Program-made: the position numbers and the translations under genes
Assembly (NCBI GenBank): GCA_029448655.1
Contig: JACCLO010000004.1
Location: 4,154,001 to 4,218,000, forward strand
DNA length: 64,000 nucleotides
From: Wolfiporia cocos
Taxonomy: Eukaryota; Basidiomycota; Agaricomycetes; Polyporales; Phaeolaceae
Direction: 5' to 3'
Part shown: one piece after another, positions 31,825 through 44,623 of the stretch
Position numbering within the stretch: position 1 is the stretch's first letter
How the letters are laid out: every line of letters begins with the position of its first letter
Notes under the pieces: generated by a model
The model's database searches: none
What the model saw: only the letters and a program-made list of their open reading frames with translations
Told to the model about the DNA's origin: nothing

Positions 31825-34656
31825 CTATCGCGTCTCTGAGGCATGCTCCCAGCTGCCGTCGCCGCTGCCACTTCCGCTCGCGGGACTATCTGAGCGCTCG
31901 CGTGCATGTTCGTGCAGAGGTTCGGGTTCGTCCTTGTATCGCGTGGGTGTGAACCCAGCTGTTGAAGGGTCATCGTCCAGGAAGCCCTGATGTAGGTTCA
32001 CCCCAGGCGATGGCCCCTGTGGGTGCAAGCGTGTCTCTTCATCTGCATCTTCGTCATCTGATACCTCGCCAAACGCGTCATAGAGCTCTTTCGTGCGCTG
32101 GCCCCCACGTGCGCCTCCGCCAATCGAACTCATCGCAACGTCCTCGTTCTCTGGCAGGCTCGTGTAGTGTGCGCGTCTGCGGACGCGACGTCGCCAGAAA
32201 AACACGCCAGCGGCAACGCCGAAGAGGACCACCGCGCCGATGGCGACAAAGAACCACATCTGGTTCGAGACGAGGTTCGAGAGGTCTGCAAACCAGCCCT
32301 CATCAGGGGTGGGTGTGTTCGTAGGCAACGCGGACTCCTCGACGTTGTCGATGGGCTTCGAACCATTGTGTTGATTGCCAGGGAACGCAGGCTTGTGAGC
32401 GTCACCTTCCGAGTTGCCATGGTCTCCAGGGAGGTGCTCGGTAGGTTTCGGGAAGGTTTTACTCGTGGTAGATTCGGGCATAGTCATGGTCGACGATGGG
32501 CTGTCGGTGTTCTCGCTGGGAGGTGGCGGCAAAACATCGTCTACAACTGGGACTTCGTACAGTCTGAGTGGTTTGCTGGCGTCCTTCACTGAGCCCCACA
32601 TCGTCATTGACCAACCAAGGAATGTGCCGGACTCGTCTTCCTTCTCCTGGTCGGAAACGCGTATTATCCAGTCGCCTACAGGGTTCTCGTCCCTAGTGAA
32701 GTTAAATTGATGTGTAGATACGAGACACAACACACTCACCAGTGCTTTACTGTCATGAATGTCCATCCAGGATATCCCGTCTTGGCAGAGTCGCCATACC
32801 GTCTTCCGGCAAGAATGCTCCTGATCCCATTGGGGCTCACCAGCTCTACCTCGACATCACCCCGCCGCGAATGTGTGATCCACACCTTAACCGTAACGTG
32901 CTCCAGCTTCTCGAAATTGTGGTCATCCAACGTATTCTGCGCAACATTGACAGTGCTTGTGACGCCGCCAGGCACGATCGACAGACCACCATTGGCAGTA
33001 TGGAACAAGTCCATTGTTCCGTTCGCTATTTGCACAGTGGGGAGCACTATGAACGCCTGCGGATTCACGAGCTCCCAGGTTTGCGCAGCCTTGATAAACG
33101 CATACCCGTCCACTGCGCCATATCCGTATTTGTAGCTGAATGTGTTGCCAGATGCGGTCGCCTCCCAGTCAGAATCCTCTGGATTAACCTTCCTGGCAGT
33201 CTGGACACAGAGGTGCTGAATGTCGCGCCACGTCAAATCTGGTCTGTTTGATTGTGAGCCACGTTGTCAACATACGCACGAAGACACGTACCGCACTTGC
33301 AAGGCGAGTGCGAACACACCTGCTGCGTTCGGTGCAGCAGCGGACGTGCCTCCGTGAGAGTGAGAACATTTGTTCTTACCCCTGTCGGTGGTAGTCTACC
33401 AAAACGGTCAATAAATGGTGTATGCCTTCTCATCAGCACCTACGATTTGTTGCCCTCCACCCGAAGAATATGCGACCACCATATTAGCAGCGCAAGGCTC
33501 CGAGTAGTCCGGGTGCATACCCCGGTAATCAATGGCGCCGACAGTAACTGAGAATATACTGTTCGTATAGCCATCAAAGTTGCATTGGTCTGCACTTCGT
33601 CCGCCGTTGCCACTTGCGAATACGAAGACAGAACCCTTGCCTTGGCGACCGTTCTGAACCCCATTCACGATTGCCTTAGTGATCAAATATCCAGGACCTT
33701 CCATCGACTTTCCGTCGTCTGGCGGACCCCAACTACATGAGTAAATGGACGTGTTTTGAAAGTCATAGTTCAACGCCGCAGCCTCGTCAATGTTTGAGAT
33801 AGGGCCGGATAAGATGCGAATGCCGGCCACCTGCGAGTCGTACGCGATCCCAACACCACAGACGTCGTTCTTTACAGCGGCAATTTGCCCAGCGCAACGG
33901 GTTCCGTGGTGGTCGTCGAAGAGCGCAGGAGTTGGCAAATCCTGGTGGTCGTTGAAGTCATACGAGCCATATGCGTACTTCACGAAGGTCAGATATTGGA
34001 AAAATGAAGAATGAGATTGAACCACGTACAAAGTTCGCTGCGAGATCGTCGCTAGTATAATCCAGGCCGTCATCAACGAGTGCGGTAATCACGCCTGTAC
34101 CGGTAAATCCTATATCCCATACACCAGTAACGTTCATCATATGATGAGGAAACTGGTCGTTCACAAGATGCCATTGCCTCGTGAACTCTGGGTCCACGAT
34201 GCCCAAGCGCTGCGCGACGGCCGATGCGGATTCGACTTGCTCATCCGCCGAGTCACCCGGAGAGATGGGCGGAGGCGCGCGTTTCACGCGCTGGCGGAGT
34301 GTTTGCGGCTCCAAGTACTTCACAGAATGTGCTATTCGTTGACCATGCGCAGCATCCTCCGCTCTCGCTCGGTAATGCACGCGTGTATGTAGGTTTTGAA
34401 AGGCTTGGACGATGGGATCTACCCCCCGCTTCTCCAGCGGCTTCGGTGCCCGTACCAACCAGTGATTTTGAAGTGCGCCAGCTAGCTCTACGACCTCGAC
34501 ACCTAGTGCCCCCGCGCATTCGGCCAGCGAAGCTCCCGCGAGAGGGTCGTGTTCCAGTACATAGTAGTCATGCGTAGAATAGGATCGCTTCGCGGGGGTC
34601 GCGGTAGCCGGGTCGTACGCAAGTAACGCGAGAACGAGAGCCCACGAGAGGCGCAT
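31825..34656 (-). CDS. KEX2: Kexin-type proprotein convertase
   Basis: A trans-Golgi serine protease that cuts pro-proteins after Lys-Arg. The ATG at 34656 begins MRLSWALVLALLAYDPATAT, a signal peptide; in-frame sequence further upstream lacks an ATG. The prodomain follows and contains dibasic sites (LRQRVKRAPPP, a likely autocleavage point). The subtilase domain has the catalytic Asp in ITALVDDGLDY, His in DDHHGTRCAGQ, oxyanion Asn in FASGNGGR and Ser in SHSHGGTSAAAPNAAG. The P/Homo-B domain follows (HVTVKWITHSRRGDV-type block, then ENPVGDWIIRVSD and GTFLGWSMTMWG). A Ser/Thr/Pro stem, one transmembrane helix (MWFFVAIGAVVLFGVAAGVFF) and an acidic cytosolic tail complete it. Introns near 34034 and 33435 and several more are short. 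The active site is intact. Confidence 0.95.
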
Positions 34657-34935
34657 CGGACAGTCAGGCAAGATGGCGGCAAAGGAAAGAGGGGAGAAGA
34701 TGCGTTGCCCGCGACCGAGATCATAAGCACTGCACAGCTGGGCGCTAATAGACGCGTTCGTTTCACCAATTACACTGCATCGATCAGCTTTGGTGATTCC
34801 GTGAGAGCTCGCAGAGCACTTTGTTACACCAGTGGGCAGCGATCAATCTGTGGAATATAGCTAAAGATACATAGTGAAACGATGTTCTAACGAGTGAAAC
34901 GAAGCCTATTTGTAGCATAAATGGATGTTGCTACT

Positions 34936-37900
34936 TTACGTTCGAAGGTCACAGTGAATTAGAACGTATCCCCTGGCACAAGGATCATGTTCATCGGCGA
35001 GCGACCAATTTCCGATATCCATAACCATCATAGGCGTATCGGGAGCACGAAAGAGGTTGTCCAGTCGGCGCTGCGCCCCGCCGTTGCGAACAGTTAGGAG
35101 GTTCCCTAGAACGGGCTTCAGAAGCTCGATGAATCGTTCGAAGGTTTCCGGATCCTCTCTGAAGTCAACAGGCTCAATGCCGTTGAACAGGTTGCACTAT
35201 CATGTAGCTGTCAGAAACAGAGCTATACGGGACGTCTACGAATTCCACTGACCAGGGGATCGCTAGCCGAGATACGAAGCCGACTCCCTTCCTGATCCTC
35301 AACCTCGAACCAGAATTGATAGAACGCTCGTACGAACGTCTGACTGCTAGGATCCATGACGTCGTCGCACGCTGTGCAAGCGCGAAGCCTATCCGATATG
35401 CTAATGGAAGGCCTCGGTCGTATGTCGATTGTAAGAAAGCAATATTCAGACTTACTCGTCACCACAATTTGTACAGCGCCGAACCGTGAAATCGATCAGG
35501 TCGTGAGGGAAGAAGTCGACAATGCGAGCGTGAAGGCGGAATCTGGCCGGGCATGCCTTACTTTCTATAATCTCTTTGATGGTACTTCTGGTTGGATCCT
35601 TCTGAACAGCGGAAACGAAGGAAGCGTTAGGGAGATCAACGGATGTTGATGACACCCTTGTCCCGATCTGATGAGCTGAATTAGTCAAACATAGAAACAG
35701 CAGTAAACTGGCATACCGAAGCTATGATTCGGCGGCCGGCACCTAGTCTGTTACGTCCAGTGCGTTGAGATCTCAATTCTGTTTTCCATTCTTCCTTGCG
35801 TCTATAGCCCCTCTCAGTCGCATACGTGATTATCCTCGTAGTAATAAACATACTCGCCTCAATAGTTCTGCAAGGTCCACGTTCGTAGCATCATTAACTA
35901 TGAGTTTGCGTAGCAGTCGCTGTGCGCCGCCCAGGTGTCCTATTAACTTCGCTTCAGGACCAGATGGTTTCAGCCTTAAGTTATGTATCAACACAAAGTC
36001 TCCGGGCTGCAAATTCTTGCCAGTCTTAGCCTGTTCGTCAATGAGCTTGATTTTGACGATGCGGTCCTGAAGGCCGGACCAGTGGCCATGAGTGGTGTCA
36101 ACTGGCACCAAATCATTTCGTGGAGTATAATCCGTGACGTATAAGAATACTGGGTCCGCTTCATTGGCCGAGACTGACAGGACCTGTCTACAAAGTGAGC
36201 ACATTTACACTTAGCTAATGGTACACCTACCTCTACAGTGCAATTATAATGGTGATTTCTGGTGAATTGCTCAAATAGTGCATGGGGGAAATGCTGCTCG
36301 TCTCCGCATGCCTCGACTTGCTCTTGCCATTCTTTCTTGCGTCTGCACAACGTAAGCAATGAGTATATAGCAAGCATCAAATTTCGCATACCTCAGCAAC
36401 GCTGATAAATGCGGATAATGCTCCAGCTCGTCCGTACTCAACTTCTGCATGCGGTCCACCCTATCATCGAATTTGGCTTCCCAGTATCCGCCACGGCTTA
36501 TTCTCATCTTAGCGTTGCGAAACTCATAGTAGTCTCCTGGATTCATGTTCGCGCCCTCGGCAGCGGCATCACCAAAGAGTTCCATCTTCATAACCTTGTT
36601 GTTCAGTTGCGGTGGGGTCCAATCCCGCTCTATCACGCCGAGGGACGGATTAGCCGTATAGTCGGTGAGATACACTGTATGAATTCCACTGTTGGATTCG
36701 TGCTGATAGAGGACCTGGCGCATGAAACGATCAGCCGTTCGGTTGCAGCCCTGATATACATACTACGTTACCTCCACAGTACAGTCGAAGAAGCCATGCG
36801 GCTCGACATCCGGATGGACGTCGGATATGAGACGATGGATTCTCTTTGGAACATGATCACCGCTGACCGAATGGACTGTGACGGGATTGATGTACGCTTC
36901 GGTTGTAGCCCACCACTCCTTCAAGCGTTTGCAGAGAACTAACTCAGAGCTTGTGGGTTCAAATAGGAGCTCATCCGTATCGGCTTCGGACGGCCTTGAC
37001 ACGATCGCATCCGTACGCGGGTCGAATATTGCTGCGCGCCAGTCTTTATACGACGGAGCGGACCCGCATGACTCCCCGTTGAATTCATCTCCCTTGTTAC
37101 TAAAATCAATGCGGCGGCCAGACATCGCGAAAATGCTCGAACCTGAATATAGCGAAGCGCCAAAACCTGGTGAAGGTCAGGCTTAGGGAGCATTTCCTGC
37201 ACTTTGGCGAAACAATGAACTCGAAAGCCACCCAGGTTAATACCGTATATAGAGGGATCTGTCAATCTGATAGTGATTTTGTATTCTAGAAAGCCCATAA
37301 ATTCGTCAAAGGGGTGCACGCATCACCAATCTACTGCACTTGCCGCTGTTTTTGGTGAGTGTGACGCCACTAGTCGATTGAACAATACCGGCGACGTTGT
37401 ACGGCTTGCGCTGGGTGACGTTCTTGAGCGGAGTGTAGAAGCCCTGTGCAGTCATGGGCTTCAGCTTGGCTCTCTGATGTCGACGGGTTCAGTCGACAAA
37501 CGATGCGCAAACGCACGGCTTCAGTATGACGGCCTTGCCGCAGAGAGACGTTGTCGTTTGCCTCAGAGGGTTCGCCGGAGAAAGACACAGACCGAGCGGT
37601 GGAGTGCACTACTATAGCAGGACGAGGCGGCGGAGGTGTAGATGCAATAGCATGTTCTGGTTGTCCCGGCGAGTTAGGTTCGCCAGGAGGAGACACGGGG
37701 TCGGGCAGAGGTTGTATCAGGAAATTCTGCTTCGATTCGTATTGATTTGGGAGTATCACAGACCGTGGAGCAAGCGATTCGTGTATGACTGTAACATTGT
37801 GAATTATAGGGAGCATACTCTGAGAATCCTGATAATCTGGAGGAGGACTGACAGGCACAGAGGCTGCAATCTCATGCTCTGCGTCCTGCGGCCTGTCTGC

Positions 37901-39160
37901 TCGCTTTATAGCGTTGCCGAACGATACAGCTGAGTCGGTATCTAGGAGACCCGAACTTGTGAAGGCCTTCTGCTTTCGACGCGATCTCGCCTTTCCTTTC
38001 TCTTCTCTATAGAGGATCTTTTTCGTCTTCTTGACCCCCTGCAGCTGAACGGGATTTGGGTCTCCGCCTCTCACTCCACGAACTGTAGCATCTGGCGAGA
38101 GAGGAGTATTGGCGGCTTGCACCTGACCACCATATTCTTGGAGCGTTTGCTGACCGCTTGAATGTTTAAAAGGTTCCACCAATTGGGCCTGAGAACGATT
38201 GGCTGGTATAGCGACCTCGGCCTGATTTCGATCAATGGCTGAGTTGTCACTGGTGGTTTCTTGTTGTACAGAAGAGTGGCTCGCGGAGGAAGAGGCCACA
38301 ACACTTGAGATAATGCCAGCAGATGAAGCAGATCCTGGCAGCGCATCGTTACTAGATGAATCCGTTGGAATTGGGGGCCCGGATACAGGTATTATGGCTG
38401 GAATGCTCGCAGAGGTGTCAGCAGTGCAGTATGCCGGCCGGCAAGACATTGTCTGTGGCCCGGGCGCATCCGTGTCCGCTGAAGCGTCTAGGGATGGATT
38501 TGTTGAAGTAGACGGCAATGGCTGAGTTGCGTACCAATCATCCTGTGCTGGATCTTCCAGGATGCTGGCTCTAGCTCTTCTGGCACTGGCCGTTTGTGCA
38601 GTCTGCTCGACTGTTGCATAGATAGATATATACGTCAGATATGATGATTTCCAGTATAGACCCTTACCATGCCAGGTATCTATGACTTGACCGATCCGTG
38701 CAAGGTCCTTTGTCCCAATGAACTTGATAAGGGCGCCGTGCTCATATTTCAAAGTAGGGGTCGAGCTGGTCGCGTTCTCAAGAGATGAGCCTTTGAGCGA
38801 GAGTAGAAGGCGATCCCCGTGGCCAAAAAATAGGAGGTGAAAGTATTGGGAACACTTCCCGGTGAACACGACATTGATCCTATGGCCATCATCCGACACC
38901 ATCAATATCCTCAAGGACCCATCGACCGGTGACCATTTCATATGCACACGGCCCCTCAGATAGCCATCATGAGCTTCTGTGTCGCTGACAATATCTGCAA
39001 CGCGTCTCTGATGGCTTGGACGAAACGCGTCGACGTCTGTGGCAACATCGTAGACACGGGCATCACTGGTACGTAAACGTTTCGCATCCCCTCTTTCCAG
39101 GGAGTCTGCGGTTCGCTTCGAGACGCAAACACCCTGCGCTCGTGAGCTGAGTGGACGCAT
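34936..39160 (-). CDS. POT1: POT1-like telomere end-binding protein with long N-terminal extension
   Basis: POT1 binds the single-stranded telomeric overhang through OB folds. The conserved part begins after the intron that joins QGRHTEA to RAKLKPMTAQ: GFYTPLKNVTQRKPYNVAGIV opens OB1, followed by FMGFLEYKITIRLTDPS and NLGGFRVHCFAKVQEM. The second OB region carries HTVYLTDYTANPSLG, and a third similar block reads VFLYVTDYTPRNDLVPV, LQPGDFVLIHNLRLKPSG and RARIVDFFPHDLIDFTVRRC. N-terminal to this lies a further OB-like segment (GYLRGRVHMKWSPVDGSLRI to LLLSLKGSS) and a ~450-residue Ser/Thr/Pro-rich, probably disordered linker. The start at 39160 (MRPLSSRAQGVCVSKR) and the stop after CDLRT are my best estimates. 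The segment 37370-39160 could be a separate gene, but the splice and frame link favours one protein. Confidence 0.78.
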
Positions 39161-39309
39161 GCAAAAAGCGAACGGCGCGGGATGAGATCTAGACTGGAAG
39201 AGTTGGTCTAACAAAACGCGCGCGTCGACGCGATGGAAGCAGTCGCCGCTCACGTGACACGCGTCAGCCCGCTCGATTCGGATCGCTCTCTGAACTCTCA
39301 ACAGCCACC
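39161..39309. promoter_or_regulatory. Bidirectional POT1/TAP42 promoter with E-box and MluI cell-cycle box
   Basis: Within 149 bp there is an 8-bp palindrome TCACGTGA (39250-39257), directly followed by ACGCGT (39259-39264), and a CpG-rich run of ACGCG units near 39214-39232. The motifs match bHLH/Cbf1-type and MBF sites respectively. Binding is inferred, not shown. Confidence 0.5.
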
Positions 39310-40749
39310 ATGTCGAACTCTGAGCTTCCTCTTCCTGCGTTGTTTCATCAAGCACTCACGAAAGCGGATAAGTCGTATAATCTCCCGACGATCGACGACG
39401 AGACCCAGGTGAGTCGCCTCAGCGCGGTCCTCGTCGCTCGCTCACCCACATCTAGGCTGCAGGGGCTCATACAGTCTGCGTTGGCGGATCTGCGTCTCGT
39501 GCATTCGCGCATATCCGTGCTGTCTTTGTTTAGCGAGAATGAGACGTTGAGCGATATTGCTACCCGAGACCTGGTGTACCTGCTCGTGCCGTTTGTGCTT
39601 TCCGAGGTCGAAGGGCGCGTCAGGACCACAGATGCGGAGGAACGATTGGAGAAGGCGACTCGCTCTCAGGTAAGAAGGACATCCAAGAAAACGCTTGATT
39701 GACTTACCGGCATTGAGATACAGAGAATTTTACGCGGCTTCCTGTCCAGCTTAGAGACATATGAGATTGTGTCCGAATCTGAGAAAGCGCTGTACGCACC
39801 GAGCGCTACATCCACGACAGATGCCAGAACGCGCAGAGAGCTCAAGATCAAGCAGTATCAGAAGGAGAAGGAGATACGCACGCGTATCGAGGTGCGTCCG
39901 CTTGTCATACTCTGTCAAGCTTTTGTCGCATATCTTGCAGGAAGTCCGCAAGCGCCGCAATCATGGCGCGCCTGTGGGCGAATGCAGCTCTGACTTCGCT
40001 CTCATTGCCTCCGTCCTCCCCGACCTCGCTACGCTGCCCGCAGGTGACGAGGATGACACGGACACGGAAGACATCATCCGCGACGCCACCCTCCTCCTTC
40101 TGCGTCTGACATACGCTCAAGCGCACGCGCAGCTGCAGAGCTTAAACCAAGAATTGCAGCTACTACGGAGCGCACCCCCACCGCATCCGTCACTGCCAGC
40201 CGAGGATCCACGTCATGCAAAGGCTCGCGAACAGGACGATATGTGGCGACTGGACCAACCTCAGCTGCAGGGCGGACCGGATGGCAAGGGGCCGCTGTTA
40301 GACCCCAGTGGAAAGGCGAGTAACTTATTTCATGCTCGACGCGCTCCTATGCTCACCGGATGCGCCCAGCCTCTCCGTCCGTTCACGATCCTACCATCAT
40401 CAGCCAGCCGAGCGGAATTGCAGGCACAGGTGTTTCGTCCAGATCACCGCCTGCCGACCATGAGTATCGATGAATACTTGGAGATCGAGTATCAACGGGG
40501 AAACATTATCTCCGGCGGAGGGTAGGTCACATAGATGATGGCTCTCAAGTGGTTTTAACAGATATTCCCTCCAGTCCGCAATCAGAGACAACACTGACCA
40601 CAAAGGAACAGTTGACGCTGGACTCGGAAATGGATGGGACAGTATATGGCGAGGAAAAGGCAGAGGAGAAGAGACAGCAAGACGAGAAATGGGCTCAATA
40701 CACCGACACTCATCCTCGCGGCGCCGGAAATACCATGAATCGTGGATGA
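39310..40749 (+). CDS. TAP42: TAP42/IGBP1-like regulator of PP2A-type phosphatases
   Basis: TAP42 binds the catalytic subunits of PP2A, PP4 and PP6 downstream of TORC1. The start at 39310 gives MSNSELPLPALFHQALTKAD. The helical TPR-like N-terminal half reads ALIQSALADLRLVHSRISVL, LSLFSENETLSDIATRDLVY, VPFVLSEVEGRVRT and RILRGFLSSLETYEIVSES. Then come EKEIRTRIEEVRKRRNHGAP and LLLLRLTYAQAHAQLQSLNQ. The family signature RAELQAQVFRPDHRLPTMSI followed by DEYLEIEYQRGNIISGGG is clear near the C-terminus. The acidic tail ends TDTHPRGAGNTMNRG, the usual conserved ending. Five short introns are needed. It converges on the Rab gene. Confidence 0.94.
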
Positions 40750-40961
40750 ACGCACCTCAAGAAACGTGTATCAATAGTAGGTGATGAGAGATCGATGTAA
40801 GCTAGGCTTGCGAAGTCTATTGTGCTTTCGCAGGACTACTTGAGTTCCGATAACGTGAAGGCAGGATATATTCCAAGGTGACAGGGAAGGGACAGGCAAT
40901 ATGCACAAGTACACTACTCACGGGATAGTCGATAAAGCACGAGAGGCCATCTCAACTGCGT

Positions 40962-41889
<928 letters not shown>

Positions 41890-42071
41890 CGCTAGTCGTT
41901 GTATAAACAGTGGGGTGTACGTGCAAGTCTATGGCTTTGCAGATGACCCGTGAGTGTCGTGACGGGACGCGTATGAGTGCCTGCTCACTGTTCCTGACGG
42001 TGAGCGAGAGGGAGTATGCGGCACGCCGCCAGCGTCTACAGCTGGAATGATCGACAAGTGCTAAATGACCC

Positions 42072-42078
42072 CACGTGA
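42072..42078 (-). promoter_or_regulatory. TCACGTG motif upstream of the MTHFR gene
   Basis: The plus strand reads CACGTGA (minus TCACGTG), 94 bp before the MTHFR start. In yeasts TCACGTG is the Cbf1-Met4 element of methionine and sulfur genes, which fits the target. Function here is inferred. Confidence 0.45.
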
Positions 42079-42171
42079 CTCCCCCGCAGTAAGGATCTCA
42101 GAAGTCCGAAGAGTCAGAATTGGTCACTTCGCATTCCCCCACTATCGATATCAAGAGCAGGTCTCTGCCAA

Positions 42172-44508
42172 ATGAAGCTCAGCCATAAAATAGCCGAGTA
42201 TGGGGGAACTCGACCGTTTTATACGTTCGAGTTCTTTCCGCCCAAGACAGACCAGGCTCGTAGTAGATCGTTTGAAGGCGGATATCTGATCTCATCTTCG
42301 AGTGTTAACAGGGTTTCGAGAACCTGATCTCTCGAATATCGCGCCTGGTCTCACTGGAACCACTTGCCATTAACATTACATGGGGTGCAGGTGGGACTAC
42401 CAAGGAGCGCAGTCTTGAGCTTGCAGGTCTCACGCAGACTGAGCATGGTGTGGACACCGTTCTACACCTCACCTGTACAAATATGGAACAGGGGATGGTC
42501 GACGATGCACTACGAGTATGCAATATTGAATACGTTGAATTCTTTTGCCGCTCACATTGCCTAGAGTGCGAAGGAGCGCGGTATTCACAACATTCTCGCC
42601 CTACGAGGAGGTGACTACAACATTGCTCAGTGAATCTGCCAACTCTGAATATCTCTTAGATCCACCTAGAGGCGAGGAGTACTGGATACCCACCGACCCG
42701 CGGTTCACTCATGGGGCTGACCTTGTATCATACATCAAGTCCTCCCCTGAATTTGCCTCAAGCTTTTGTGTCGGAGTGGCAGGTCTCATTTCCATGTATA
42801 CATTTCCAGCAATAGCACTCATATTACGACAGCGTACCCTGATGGACACCCCGACAGAGAAAGCGACGACGATGGCGAACTTGAGCATCTGAAAGCAAAA
42901 GTCGACGCGGGCGCCGAATTCATCGTCACCCAGTTGTTTTACGACGTTGACGGCTTCTTACAATGGGTCAAGAAAGTCAGGGCGAAAGGTGCGTACATGT
43001 GCTGTTGATATATCCGGATACGTACGATAATGTACAGGCATTTCGGTTCCTATTATCCCTGGAATTATGCCTATTCAGACCTACGCCTCGTTCCTTCGTA
43101 TGACGAAGCTGTGCGGTACGCGTGTGCCACCAAATCTCATGTCAGATCTAGTACCACTACGGGTATGTTAGCTGAGCTATATCTTGTCTCTATTCAGTAT
43201 CTAACAACTTGTGCAGCACGATGATCAGAAGGTCAAGGACTATGGTGTTGCGCTTGCTGTACAAATGATCCGCAAGCTCGTCAATGAAGGTGGTATCCGT
43301 GGTGTTCACTTCTGCACCCTCAACCTCGAACGGAGCGTTACGCGGGTTCTAGAAGACCTTGGTTGGGCCGGCGGAAGCCCCAAGGTTGCCAATAAGCTCA
43401 TTTCGGTATGTTCTACTTCCCTAGATCCTGTAGCTCTACTCTAAGTAGGAACTAGGATACGCCCGTCGTGCCTGACTCCGAGCTTGTGATAACGCCACAC
43501 AATGCTACAGACTCGGCCACGCACACACTGTCCACCGCGCCAAGTACGGATAGTGAGGCAGGAAAGGGCGAGTTGAATAACGCGACAAGCTGGGACGATT
43601 TCCCGAACGGCCGATTTGGTGACTTCAAAAGTCCGGCGTACGGCGAGACCGATTTATGGGGTAGCTCAATAATGTCGGTGCGTGTGTATTCATTTATGCC
43701 CATTCCCAGCGGATCTCTCCTAACAAATCCTCGAAATAGAGGAAACAAGCTCTACAGCAGTGGGGTCACCCGCATACGTTAGACGACCTAACTACAATGT
43801 TCATGCGCCACCTGCATTCCAAAATCGCGACCACGCCTTTTTCGCCAACGCCGCTGTCGCCTGAGTCGCTCATGATCATTGAGCACCTCGAGCGCCTCAC
43901 ACGCCGTGGGTGGTGGACCGTCGGCTCGCAGCCCGCCATTAATGGGGCTAGCTCGGAGGACGAGGTCGTCGGTTGGGGACCGCGCGGTGGGTACGTGTAT
44001 CAGAAGTGCTTCGTTGAGTTCTTTGCAGAGACGAAGGATTTGGAGCGAATTGAGCGCAAGGTGAAGGGGCAAGGCCAGGGCTGGGTGGACTTCTTCGCGG
44101 GGAATGTCCAGGTAAGCTATGATTTCGTCGCTAGTCTGTCTGGTAGTCTCAATCTGGCTTCTTCAGGGTGAGTGCAGGACGAACGTACCAGACGGGGGAC
44201 GGAACGCTGTCACTTGGGGCGTCTTCCCCGGGCAGGAGATTGCCCAGTCGACGATTATCGAGAAAGAGTCATTTCTTTCATGGAAGGTTAGTGCGCCTAC
44301 TTGCTTCGTTCCGACTTCGCTCATTGTATGTTAGGACGAAGCGTTTTCCATATGGTCGGAATGGGCCTCGTTCTATCCGCCAGATTCAACCGAACGACAA
44401 TTACTCGACAACATCAGAAACGAACGCTGGCTAGTCAGCATCGTTCACCATGACTATATGGATCCTTCCGCTCTGTGGACGTTCCTTGTCGGAGACGACG
44501 CAGTTTAG
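42172..44508 (+). CDS. MET13: Methylenetetrahydrofolate reductase
   Basis: This enzyme reduces 5,10-methylene-THF to 5-methyl-THF for methionine synthesis, using FAD and NAD(P)H. The start at 42172 gives [20 protein letters not shown] and FFPPKTDQ. The TIM-barrel catalytic half shows [75 protein letters not shown] and [16 protein letters not shown]. Next is [20 protein letters not shown]. The C-terminal regulatory domain, found in eukaryotic enzymes, reads [77 protein letters not shown] and [20 protein letters not shown]. All blocks are intact and interrupted by short introns. Basidiomycetes can have two paralogues, so MET13 versus MET12 is not certain. Confidence 0.95.
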
Positions 44509-44623
44509 CATAACGCAGGACGATATATTCATGATTTGTAGCAATTTGTACAAAAGGTGACTTCAAGGCCAGCGACAGCGTATAATAGACGGATTGCTGC
44601 AGGGCCATGCGCTCATTGACCCT

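Noticed and set aside
37370..39355. Single 661-codon minus-strand frame taken as a complete gene
   Set aside because: Its 3' end reads out of frame through the POT1 OB1 start. Splicing after HTEA gives the conserved sequence, and the part upstream of 39160 overlaps the divergent TAP42 start. It is the N-terminal part of the POT1 model.
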